A stretch of 64,000 bases of DNA. Source: Torreya grandis (Eukaryota; Streptophyta; Pinopsida; Cupressales; Taxaceae). Shown one piece after another: positions 1-10,900 of this stretch. Location of the stretch: contig JARHVA010005487.1 in the NCBI GenBank assembly GCA_037957365.1, positions 393,501 through 457,500 on the forward strand, given 5' to 3'. Below the pieces are notes generated by a model that saw only the letters and a list, made by a program, of their open reading frames with translations, had not been told where the DNA came from and did not search any database. Every line of letters begins with the position of its first letter. Position 1 is the stretch's first letter. The translations under genes were made by a program, and so were the position numbers.

Positions 1-859
1 GTTATATAATTATAGTTCTAATGTTTCCTAACTAAAGATTGAAATTTAAAACATGTATGAAGGGGAATATAACATCTAGGAATAGGTTCTTGGCCTCCCA
101 TTAGGCTTGATTGACAAACCCACCACCCATTTTGGCCTCAAAAATTCCCTTCTCGATACAAAAAAATGCATTTTTTTAGCCTAATTCAAACACCCATAAA
201 ATAAAACTTATGAGTAATTTCCTAATCTTTGATCATGTCTAACCTAAGCTTATCTTAGCTTCAATAATATATAATTATTTACTAATTATGACAACTACAT
301 GAAGGTGAAAGTCTATCTAGCACCACTAACCTACAAAAAATTATTAGTAAGTAGTTAAAAATGAAATGTATATGTACTACCTATAAAATTAAAAAAATTA
401 GGTAAAATTGATTAGAGATACATTTTAAAATTAAACATACCTATGTATTTAAATCCAATGAACTACTAGGATCTGCTCTAATCTTGATATTATTAACTTT
501 CCATAGTTTCATGTTTAATGGCCTCCCATGATATTTTTGTAATTGAATATTTGTTACAAAAATAAAATTTGAATAGTGAATTATCTTCCTATGTGTTTCA
601 AACTCTTAAAACAATCATTGATCTAAATATTTTATAAGATAAAATTTAAACCAAGTTCTAGTGACTACCATTGACCCAATAGTATAGTCAATGTTTTCTC
701 CATCTTTAACTGGGAAAGTCAAATTTTTTCTCTCTTTACACACCAACACAAGTAATAATAAGTTCCCTATTCATTATACTCATCTAAAATAACTATAAAA
801 ACATTCCATATATCATAAGAAACAATTTTTAGCAATAATATTAAAATATATAATGAGAA
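1..859. other. AT-rich stretch without a recognised gene
   Basis: I see no recognisable gene, RNA or clear repeat. The sequence lies downstream of the minus-strand pseudogene that follows and could contain the 3' end of the same transposon, but I found no terminal inverted repeat. CG dinucleotides are nearly absent. Confidence 0.5.
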
Positions 860-2480
860 TAAATTATACATAATGAAAAATATTCTACTTGGATGCACTA
901 GATCAGATACATGGTCAAAGTCATATGATGATGTCATATATGTAAGTTGTAATTCTTCTGGAACCCGATATGTTTTGATTATAATTAGAGATTAATAACT
1001 CCAATCATCCACCCACTCTTTTGACTCATACTCATTTCAAATAGAGTTCATTCTTGTCGAACAGAAACATGTCAAGTGTCTCATATGAATAGTCCAAGAA
1101 CTTGAATTTGAGATAAAAAAAAATGAGTGGAGGTCACTTGAACCCATTAGAGTCATATAATCCTCATACTTTTCCAAGTGTTCTTCCTCCATTAACTAGA
1201 AATGTTTATGAATAGTAGAATTTGGTTGAGTATTATGACACATGTTCTCATTACACCATTCAACCATAGTTTTTATATTTATCAAATGAACACCCTCTTC
1301 AAATTTCAACTCCTCCCTTACAATAGTTCTTTTTACACATGATTTAGCACCATCATGCTCCCCCTTTCCATAGCTAGCCTCAATAAAACTCCAAATTTAT
1401 TCTACACTAGTGATGATGTGCATCCTACTCAACCAATAAAAAATTCATTCATTTTTGAATTGTGATGTGCAATTGTCTAACCAAATGTAATGTTGATTGA
1501 AATTAATGTTCATCTAACTCAATTATTCTTAGAACTTCTAAAAACAACTTTACACATACTCTAAATAATATGATCATTCATCATTGATATATAAATGTTA
1601 CTCCCTTAATATTTTATGTTGTTACTCTATAGTGTTAGGTACATGCATGAATGCTATATACATAAATATGGCAACTTGTGATGAGTTATAATACTATGAT
1701 TGAAATTCCATTTGGGGTTTGAATGTGTAATTTTATATAAAATTAACTAATGAAACAATCAAACTAAGTGGGAATTTATCATTTCTTATCTTGAAAGGTT
1801 CATCCAACCATCTAGCCATGTGTGTGTGCCTTGCATACTCATAAAAAATCTTCTCCCTAAATTTGACCAAAAATTCAAAAATAGGTATCTTTTTTGTAAC
1901 AAGCTCACACCTTTTAGATTCTTTCCCATATTTTACTTGATAAGTCACTAATTTATATTTGATTAAACCAACTAATTATTCTCCAATTTCACTTATAATC
2001 TCCTCATGGATACATTTTTTTTAATTTTGGAAATCCACCACAAATTCTAAAATATCCATTTAAACATGATTTATTATAAAATAATTGTCATTCAGTCTTT
2101 TGTAAAAGATAGTTGGAATAAATTTACTATCTATTTTTGGTGTAAATTCAATGCCACACTCCTAATAAATGTTTTTATTATGAAAATTACAATTAATATG
2201 GCAATAAACATAATAGTGCATTGAAAATTCAATATGTTTCCTATAACAAGTGGTGCATGTGTGATTTATTTTTACATAAAAAGGTTTAGCCATCTCAAAA
2301 TATCTTTGACAAATAGAAATTTGTGTATGTTTTTCTAAAAAATTAGAGTATAATTATGTTTGAGTCATATCTAATAAATGTTTTACATGTGTTTCATGGT
2401 TACAAGAACCAACTCTTTTTTTCCAACATTTATTGCATTGTGCAGAACTCTTGTATTGTCTTTCCAAAATTGAGCAAGCA
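860..2480 (-). pseudogene. Decayed transposase-like protein, about 540 codons in one frame
   Basis: Read on the minus strand from about 2,480 down to 860, a single frame carries protein-like sequence with about 19 in-frame stops and no frameshift. In order it shows two Cys-pair segments (CNKCW at about 2,423-2,437, CTTC at 2,246-2,257), the block RARW-like HMARWLDEPFK (about 1,800), the block NFI*NYTFKPQMEFQS*YY (about 1,690-1,740), LDNCTSQFKNE*IFYWLSR (about 1,400-1,460) and GKGEHDGAKSCVKR (about 1,330-1,375). From memory these match a widespread family of uncharacterised transposon-type proteins with DFAENY, W(S)D..(S/G)QFK and GKGEHDGAGA.VKR blocks, probably an RNase H-fold (DDE-like) nuclease. 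That family assignment is recollection, not a search. The stops are TAA, TAG or TGA, many at positions where Gln, Arg or Trp would be expected. The gene is dead. Confidence 0.65.
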
Positions 2481-3650
2481 ACTCTTTGAGAGTATTAGCT
2501 ATAGCCTTGTACTTTCATGAAAGTCTACCAAAGAATGCTTAGTTCTTATTGGTATTAGGTTAATTAATTATTTCATATCTTTCAATTACTTTCATTATTT
2601 TTTTATATTAAGTGTCCAGCTTGTTTTTTAAAGCATTCATTTTTTACCTATTTTGTCACTTACTACATAAGTTGTAAGTATACATAAGGCAGAATTACAA
2701 TCTTGGGTGCATGATTTTGGGCCTACATTATGATATGCATCATCCATATTTTTTACAATTTCATTTTTTTCATCATCCATGTTATATATTATTATTCCTA
2801 ATGTTTATATTAGAGGTCTCATATTAATAAATTTTATCAGTGAAATGAATAATTAACATCTTTAACTATCTTAATCCAAATTATGAAAGAAAGTATCCCA
2901 AATTTGTTGAGACAATCTTAATGAATGGTGATCAAACATTTTGTTATGCACTGGTTCAAGAATATTTTCATTGATTTTAATTAAGTACTTATATTTTCTA
3001 TGCACAATTCTTGGAGGTGTTGTTAATGGTGGAATTTGTTGAGAGGGTGTTTCAAAATCATTATTACTTTCATTATTTAGAGGTGGGATGACATTTTATT
3101 CATTGTTTATTTCTTCATTATATATTTCCATGAAATTGTATTGATAGTTAATTTCATCATTGTTTGTTTCCATCAAATTTTATTCATTCATGGGGGGTGA
3201 AGCATTATACCTAGACTCATCATCAACAAAATCAAAAATTTGGAACTTTGAATGTAAAATTCCAACATTATCTAATTCATTATTGTCAATTTCATTATTA
3301 TCAATTTCATCATTATTTAATTCATTATGGTCAAATTAATCATTTTTTAATTCATTATTATCAATTGAGTCATTATATATGGCATTTGGTTCATCATGAT
3401 TAGGGTTTGTACCGTGTCTACCACAAACTATTTGCATTTGTATATAGTTTTTCTCTCTCAAATATTCTAATTCCTTTGGTGTTTTGTTCTTTAATATCTT
3501 CCTCTTCCTCAAATGTGATCCATCACCCATCAAGGAAAATTTACATCTTTTTAAAGGTGGGATCAAGTACATAGGTACTATAAGTCCTGTAGAAGTACAC
3601 AAAGAATGTTTGTGAGGACATAATTCTTGATTTGGGTTAAAAATAGACAT
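2481..3650 (-). pseudogene. Possible N-terminal part of the transposase-like pseudogene
   Basis: Minus-strand reading stays protein-like here but in other frames than the downstream part. The segment 3,336-3,650 is open for 104 codons from an ATG at 3,650. It contains basic blocks (HLRKRKILKNK) and ends in an Asp/Asn/Glu-rich stretch made of repeated AATTCATTATTATC-type units (about 3,280-3,380). Further on, about 2,880-3,250, lie short open runs such as PPLTTPPRIVHRKYKYLIK. The start frame differs from the downstream frame by one, so at least one indel or an intron separates them. Joining it to the following gene rests on order, strand and texture only. It could instead be a separate remnant. 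Confidence 0.35.
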
Positions 3651-3660
3651 TGAAAACTAA

Positions 3661-3900
3661 GCTTAGTCTATAGTAATAATGCAATCTTATTATATAATGT
3701 GATCACATTATTACATAATTTGCTAGTGTTATTTGTTATACTAGGTTTTTCTTCAACGTACATATCAAGAATAATATATTAAGAATAACATGATCATATT
3801 ATGTAATAATGCAATAATGTTATTGTTAATACTCAATTTGGGTTAGAAATTGACATTAATAATAATGTGATCACATTATTAAATAATGTTATCATGTTAT
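3661..3900. repeat. Cluster of AT-rich palindromes around TGATCA
   Basis: A perfect 20-bp palindrome, AATAATGTGATCACATTATT, lies at 3,861-3,880. A related 18-bp one, ATAATGTGATCACATTAT, lies at 3,694-3,711. Near 3,790 and 3,890 are further ATGATCAT and TTATCATG forms. Related palindromes recur near 8,450-8,510. They could be decayed ends of a small transposon or simple-sequence drift. No function is evident. Confidence 0.6.
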
Positions 3901-4050
3901 ATTTAATATATATTAAGGATTATGGATTAGGGATTAAGGCATTATTACACAGGGTTTAGGGATTAGAGATTAGGGATTATAATTTATGTTTTAGGGTTTA
4001 AGGATTAGGGATGAGGGCATGTAAGGTTTAGGTTCAAGGGTGTATATAAG

Positions 4051-4663
4051 GTCTAATCACTCTATGTCATGTGTGAACCTAGTTTTTACTACAAAGGATG
4101 TCAATTGGGACTAAATTGATTAGTAAATAGGGAAATTTTTTGGTTTACAATTTAAGTTATAGTGTTTAAGGCTTAGGTTTAGGGTACATAGGGTCAATTT
4201 TAAAGATAATTATTACTCTAAATGATGTTAATTTAGGCTAAAATGATTGGTTCAAAGTTTAAAGAGTTTATATTTATGGTTTAGATTTTAGGGATTAGGA
4301 ACTTTAAGGATTAGGGCTTGGGGTAGAGGTTTTAGGGTATATAAGGTATAATCATGATGGTGATTAGGGTAAATTTGACCTGATCAACCCACAAATCATA
4401 TTTTATAGTAATGTAATTAGGTTAAAGGGGCTCAAAATAGCCCTAATTTAAATCAAATGCATAGATACATTGGTACTCCAAAGGCTAAGTTTAGGCCATA
4501 GGTTTAAAAATGCATTTTATGACATCATGTGATAAAATCAGTTATAACATAAGGCATGTATGTTTACAACATGTAATGGCCATTAGGGCATAGATCTTGA
4601 AATTTATGTTTTAGGTATTAGGGATTAGGGAATAGGGTTTATGTTTAAGGACATGTATATAAT
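4051..4663. repeat. Array unit A (shortened copy, 613 bp)
   Basis: This is the first complete-looking copy from landmark 1 to the next landmark 1. Compared with unit B it lacks roughly 770 bp, mostly in two places. One is between AGGGTCAAT (4,190) and GATGTTAATTTAGG (4,214). The other is between the AGGGTAAATTTGA segment and the AACCCACAAATCATAT segment near 4,385. Confidence 0.65.
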
Positions 4664-6049
4664 GACTAATCACTTTATGCCATGTGAACCTAATTCTTAC
4701 TAAAAAGGATGTTAACTGGTACTAAATTGATTGGTAAATAGGGAAATCTTATGGTTTGAAATTTAGGGTATAGTGTTTAGGGTTTATGGTTTAGGGATTA
4801 GGTTTTAATGTATATATTGTTTAGGGTACATAGGGTCAATCTCAAAGATAATTCAGGATAATTTGAATCACTTGGATCCATATGTGACTATAGAATATGT
4901 TTTTGGGTTATTATCATACCCTAGATATCATCATGCAGATTGAGTGAATTAGTTAAATTTGGAAATCAATCATGTGATTTAGGCTAAATTAGTCCCTGTT
5001 GACTTAATTCTTAGTATAAATGATGTTAATTTGGGCTAAAATTATTGGTTTAAGGTTTAAAGAGTTTATATTTGTGTTTTATAGTTTAAGGATTAGTAAA
5101 TTTAAGGATTAAGGCTTAGGGTATAAGTTTAGAGTACATAAGGTACAATCATGAAGGCAATTAGGGTAAATTTGAGATCTTTAAAATTATATCTATGAGT
5201 AAATAATGTGATTTTGAGCTCAATTAGCCCCCACATCATCACAAATTAATCTATTTATGTCAATTATTCTTTAATGAGTGATGAAATTTTGAACAAATCC
5301 ATCCATGTGAACCTAATTCTTACTCTATATAAAGGATGTTAATTGGGGCTAAATTTATTGGTTTAGGGTTTAAGTATTATGGCTTAACGTTTAATTTAAA
5401 TGGTACATGGTTTAGGGTTAAAGTTAAATGGTATAGGGTTTAGGGTTTAAGATATCAAATATATGGTCTAATAACTAAAGTAATTAAAGAATATTTGAGC
5501 TACTTGTTCACCTATTTATGAGAACTACCTTCATGTTTGCATTTTTGATAAAATTAGGTTTAGTTATGTTATTTACATGTTTCATACATGTTATAAAATT
5601 GATTGAACCATAAGTCTAGTTTATGGACTCTTTTTTGACTAGATCATGCCCCTAATTGCACAAATTTACTAATTGGATCAATTCATGATAGAATTGATCT
5701 TTTGATTTTGCCCCAAATCATATTTTTATCTTGAATGGGTTTTAATTGACCTCAGATTCCTCCTTGATTAAAATAATAAATTATCCTCCTCTTTGGTTAA
5801 TTAGGTTGAAGGGGCTCAAAATAGCCCCAATTTACTTTAGATGCACAACTAGATTAGTACTCCAAAGGCTAAGTTTTGGCCATAGGTTTAAAAAGTTCAT
5901 TTTATGACATCTCATGATAAAATCAGTTATATAATAAGGCATGTATATTTTTGGCATGTAATGGGAACTAGGTCATAGGTATTACAATGTATATTTTAGG
6001 GATTAGGGATTAGGGCATAGGGTTTAGGTTTAAGGACCTGTATTATAAT
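4664..6049. repeat. Array unit B (about 1,386 bp)
   Basis: This copy runs from CTAATCACTTTATGCC to the base before the same landmark in unit C. It contains AGGGTCAATCTCAAAGATAA (4,829), the ATAGAATATGTTTTTGGGTT segment near 4,890, the GATGTTAATTTGGGC segment, TTTAGGG-like runs near 5,380-5,450, and CCAAAGGCTAAGTTTTGG near 5,865. Confidence 0.7.
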
Positions 6050-7600
6050 GTCTAATCACTATATGCCATATTCAAACCTAATTTTTACTATAAATGATGT
6101 CAATTGGGACTAAAAAAATTGACAAATAGGGAAATTTTATGGTTTATAATTTAGGGTATAATGTTTAGGGTTTATAGTTTAGGGTACATGGGGTCAATCA
6201 AAAAGATAATTAAGGATGATTTGAATCACTTAGACCCATTTGTGACTATAGAATGTGTTTTTGGGTTGTCATTATACCCTATGTCATCATGTAGATTAAA
6301 TGAATTAGTCAAATACAAAAATTAGTCATGTGATTTATGCCAAACTAAGCCCTATGAACTTAATTCTTAGTCTAAATGATGTTAATTTGGGATAAAATGA
6401 TTGGTTCAAGGTTTAAGGAGTTTATATTTATGGTTTAGAGTTTAAGGGTTAAGAATTTTAGGGATTATATCTTAGGCTATAGGTTTTAGGGTATATAAGG
6501 TATAATTTTGATGGTAACTAGGGAAATTTTGAGCTCCTTGAACCTAGATCTATGAGTAAAGAATGTGATTTTGGGATCAATTATCCCCCACATCCTCATA
6601 GATTGAACCTATGAAGTTAATTTTGGTAATGAGTGATGTGATTTTGACCAAGTTCATCCATGTGAACCTAATTCTTCTTATATATAAAGGATGTTGATTG
6701 GGGTTACATTTATTGGTTTAAGGTATACATTTTAAATGGTTTAGGGTTTAAGGATTATGGAATAGGGTTTAAGGTAAATGTTATAGGGTGTAATTTCAAT
6801 GGTATAGGGTTTAGAGTTTAGGTTATCAGATATAGGCTCCAATCACTAAGGTAATTGAAGAAAATGTGAGCTACGTGTTCACTTATTTGTGATAATTACT
6901 TGAATATGTTTATATTTCTAATAAAATAGTTTCAGTTAAGCCATACATGTTGGATACATGTTATACAATTGATTAAACCATAAACTTGGTTTAGGGGATC
7001 AATTTTTCCCAAATCATGCCCCTAATTGCATAGTTTGACCAATTAGATCAATTTAAGATAGAATCAAACTTTTAATTTTACCCCAAATCATATCTTTCTC
7101 TTTAAGGGGTTCCAATTGGCGTTAAATGCCTCCTACATTAAATGAATCAAATCTTTAGTTAATTATATATGACATGACATTATGGTTAATTTCACTCCAA
7201 ATCACATTGAATATATAATTTTAAAATACATTCACATGGTTCATCTTGACCCTAATTACCTCCACAATTAAACTAATCAATTTTTGCTTCATTAGTTAAT
7301 TACTTCAAGTTTATTGAACTCAAAACCACATTATACATGTATAGCTTGCATATAAATGAAATATGTTTATTTTATTCAACTGAGATAATGAAATTAGAGC
7401 TGACCAACCCCCAAATCACATCTTATAGTCATGAAACTAGGTTGAAGGGGATCTAAATTACCCCAATTTACTTCAAATGCACATTTAAATTGGTACTCCA
7501 AAGGCTAAATTTTGGCCATAGGTTTAAAAAATGTATTTTATGACATCTTGTGATAAAATCAGTTATATCAAAGGGCATGTATGTTTGTGTCATTTATGTT
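6050..7600. repeat. Array unit C (about 1,550 bp, last copy)
   Basis: All unit-B landmarks recur in the same order: AGGGTCAATCAAAAAGATAA at 6,189, ATAGAATGTGTTTTTGGGTT near 6,250, GGGATAAAATGATTGG near 6,390, and CCAAAGGCTAAATTTTGG at 7,498. It carries about 250 extra bases near 7,160-7,400 relative to unit B. The array stops shortly after GGCATGTATGTTTG near 7,575. Confidence 0.65.
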
Positions 7601-9879
7601 TGTTACATCTATTAACTTGATAAAAGTCAACTTCTTATATGAAAAATAGGGTACTAACACATTGATATACCTTGGAAATAAATCCTTATATAACTTCACT
7701 TACTAACTCAAATAATATTATCATAGACTTAGGCAATATTAAAAAGTTTATAAAAGTTTTTTACAAGTTCTAAACATCACCAATTATCCAAAAAAAACTA
7801 ACACAGTCTTGTTTAACCAAATTTAGCCTCTTTTAGGACTCTATACACTCTTGACATAAAATAAAATGACCCTTGATTTATTTTTTATTGTTATAAAACA
7901 TCATTTGAATCTTGTGGACACTATAAATTCCTTTTCAAATATCAACTTTCAAATAACTAATCCTTAAACATTTATAATATCGTTGAGCTCTCTTTCAAAC
8001 CTAATACTCTAGGTCTGTTAGTACTCAGTTAGAGGATCTTTATATTCCAATTGATTGTTGGATAATATGGTTTATTTAATCATGTACAAAAGGAAATATA
8101 AATCAAATCTTCCAAATTATGAGTTATTTAGATTAGTGGATCACCAAAAACCAACTTTTGACTTCTTGACCTTGTCTAGGATGAACTAGGATTATTTGCA
8201 TTTTAAGGAAGATTAGACTCATGTAAAATGAATAATAAATTGATTCATAGGTTAATACATCTCCAATTATCATTTAATGTGATCAAATCTTTATAATAAC
8301 ATTGGTCCAAAAGAATAATCTTAATCAGCCAAACTTTGATCTTAAGACTACTAGGCCTAATGGCTCCTTTAGAGGTCAAAATGCAAATTCAGGTTTTAGG
8401 ATGTTGAGAATGTATAATGCAATCATGTTATTCAATACCCCAATCACATTATTAAGTAACATGATCATGTTATTAAATAACAAGATCATGTTAATTATGT
8501 GATCGCATTAATACCATGATTGTGTTATTAACATGACTATGCTATTTGAATTTGAATTCAATTCCTACACCTTTTGTTTCAGGAATGACTTGGATTCTTA
8601 TGCCAAAGGCTTGGACTATCAATGTATAGCCAAGTTTTAAGATTTATGATAAAAATAAAAAAATTCAACTTTGATTTCTAAATACACTAAGAATTTCAAT
8701 GTGAAAATTCAAAAACTTAATACCATCATGATTAAAACTCTCTCCTCTTTCCAAAAATATGATTTTTATAAATTTTGGACTAATTTAAGATTTAAAACTA
8801 TGTTGATTTCTAACTATAACTTTTTTATCCCACTACATGCCACAATCATACATGTTTATACATGTTCATGTAATTTTTCCTTCATTGATCCAAGTGAAAA
8901 ACAAGTTATATGGTCACAAACTAGGCCTAATTCTACACACATTAAAAAAAAATTGATTTTCATTTTTTTGAGGTAGTTAGATGCATCAAGAGGATGGTTA
9001 TCCATTTTTTTGTCATTTTTTAGGATATATTTACTTTTAAAATTGATTAAAAAAATTATTCATTTAAAAAATATAAAAAAACATAGATCACAAATTAGAT
9101 CTTATCTAAATTTTCCCCAAAGGGTTTTAAAGAATATTAAATGCTGCTAAAAAATTGGTGCTCTACACAGCCTTCTATCTATTTATTTTTTGGAAAAAAT
9201 AGGAGCTCCTCTTCAAATTTTAAATGTTTGACCTAGTTATACTTAACCATTTATTTAAAAAAATAGTGTTTTGGAAACTAGACTCAAAATGATACATTTC
9301 ATGTTCTTACACCATCTTCAAAGTTGGAGCATAGATATCTCAAATTATCTATAGAAGTTGACATTTCAAAAAATTTATGAAAATCATGTCCATGGGTAGG
9401 CCACTTTTTGTCCCCCAACTTTGTACACTTACCCATATACATGATGATAAATTAGTTTGAGAAACAATTGGATATTGGGTGATTATACTTAGATGATCAA
9501 TTTGATGATAGGAGCAAGTTGATTAAATTATTAGGATAAATTATCAATCCATAATTATTGTAATAAGGTTCATCATATACTAATAAATACATTAAATATA
9601 GCATGTGGAAATATGCTCCATGATATAAGTATGACTAAGAGGAGTATAAAAGGGGCAAATAGTGAACTCTACATCACTGAGGGAACCTAAAAGAATTATT
9701 ATAGCTTTTGGTGTCATCATATCATCCTCATTTATTGCCCAATAGACAAAAAGAAATGTTATTCAAGACTATAGACAAATAGATAATTATATATATACAA
9801 TATGCAAACAAGTGAAAATACAAAGAGCATATAAGTAGCATTCACAAGTATCTATATGCAATACCATTGTATCTTGTCT
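7601..9879. other. Non-coding AT-rich stretch
   Basis: No gene is recognised. The plus-strand open runs at 8,302-8,502 and 8,671-8,976 have no family resemblance and lie in low-complexity sequence. TGATCA-centred palindromes, such as TAACATGATCATGTTA at 8,457-8,472, recur around 8,450-8,510. ACTAGGCCTAAT-type phrases near 8,350 and 8,920 resemble those scattered through 27-35 kb. Confidence 0.5.
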
Positions 9880-10660
9880 AATGTCCTAGATTAAAGACAT
9901 CAGGATGATTGATTAGGTGATGAGTTAGACTAGGATGATCATAATGTAAATTTTAATTAAGGATATAGACTTTTACAATGATATGGACTTAAAATATACT
10001 AGTGACTTGGATTAGGATAATGATTAGACTAGGGATTGGGATTAGGATAAGGATATTGAATACATAGGACAACATGACTATGATGTGGGGACAAGGCAAG
10101 ATGAAAAAATAATAAGACCATTATGAATAATACATGGTAGGATGATAATTATATGGCCAATCTAAGGATATAGGATAAGGCAACTGGGATTATAAGATGA
10201 CACAAGACAAGATAACAAATATATTTTTAGTATTTTGTGGATTTTATAATTTCTTATATTTTTGACATTTTTCAACTTTTAGGTCTTTTGGGGATCTGTG
10301 TGTACACTATACAAATGGGGTTACTATCAAAGGGAACACCAATATTATCAATCAAGATGAGGGTGAATGGAATAATGGATCATATGATAAAAGGATGAGG
10401 ATGATGCCAAAAATGGGATAGGTACCAATGAAGAAAGGACTAGGGATCATAAAAAAAAATAGATATGTAGTTGCTTGAGTGTCCATTGGATGATATGCCA
10501 AGATGAGTCCAAAAAAATTCTCAAGACACCTTTAATTCCTTATGAAGGTCAAGATTGGAATAAGGGATGGACATAACAGGATGCAAGATATGATGGCAGA
10601 TGATGGGTAGGAACAATGGACCAAGGGATAAGAAAGACAAGGGTGAAATGGACAGATTTT
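9880..10660 (+). repeat. G-rich, C-poor GAT/GGA low-complexity tract (left)
   Basis: The plus strand is dominated by irregular GGATGA, GATTAGG, AGGATAAGG and GACTAGG words with very few cytosines, giving strong G-over-C skew. No reading frame is recognised. A matching tract lies at 13,080-13,900 on the other side of a Tat-like gag fragment. It may be an untranslated region of that element. Confidence 0.55.
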
Positions 10661-10900
10661 TTAACCAAGTGTTGAGGTATAATTTATATAATAGATTATT
10701 TTACCATGACATCAAAAACTATTTTTCATCATGGTACTTTCCCAAGGCATCAGAAGACTAGTTTTCACCCTTAGATAAATGATTTTTTATTTTATTATTT
10801 TTAATTTTATTTTGATTTTTTTTCTCTAATTTTTTTGGCTTTTTAGATGGCATCTCAATTTATTTGATATGGTATGATATGCAATATGTAGACATTTTTT
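10661..10900. other. Short AT-rich spacer
   Basis: A T-rich run lies near 10,790-10,850. It sits between the G-rich tract and the decayed minus-strand coding remnant. No gene is seen. Confidence 0.4.

Larger units (their letters stand above)
3940..7600. repeat. Tandem array with degenerate telomere-like (TTTAGGG) motifs
   Basis: About two and a half copies of a long unit lie head to tail. Landmark 1 (CTAATCACT..ATGCCAT... with GGGACTAAA) starts at 4,051, 4,664 and 6,050. Landmark 2 (GATGTTAATTTGGGCTAAAA) is near 4,214, 5,022 and 6,377. Landmark 3 (TACTCCAAAGGCTAA.TTT) is near 4,480, 5,862 and 7,498. Between landmarks the plus strand is full of GGGTTTAGGG, GGGATTAGGG and AAGGATTAGGG variants. 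These resemble decayed Arabidopsis-type telomere repeats but are never perfectly periodic. No protein-coding frame was recognised. This is an interstitial satellite-like block, not a chromosome end. Confidence 0.8.

Noticed and set aside
3940..7600. A chromosome end (true telomere)
   Set aside because: The TTTAGGG-like motifs are irregular, embedded in a 1.39-kb unit, and followed by more sequence on both sides.
8671..8976. 101-codon plus-strand open frame
   Set aside because: Low complexity, with no recognisable family.
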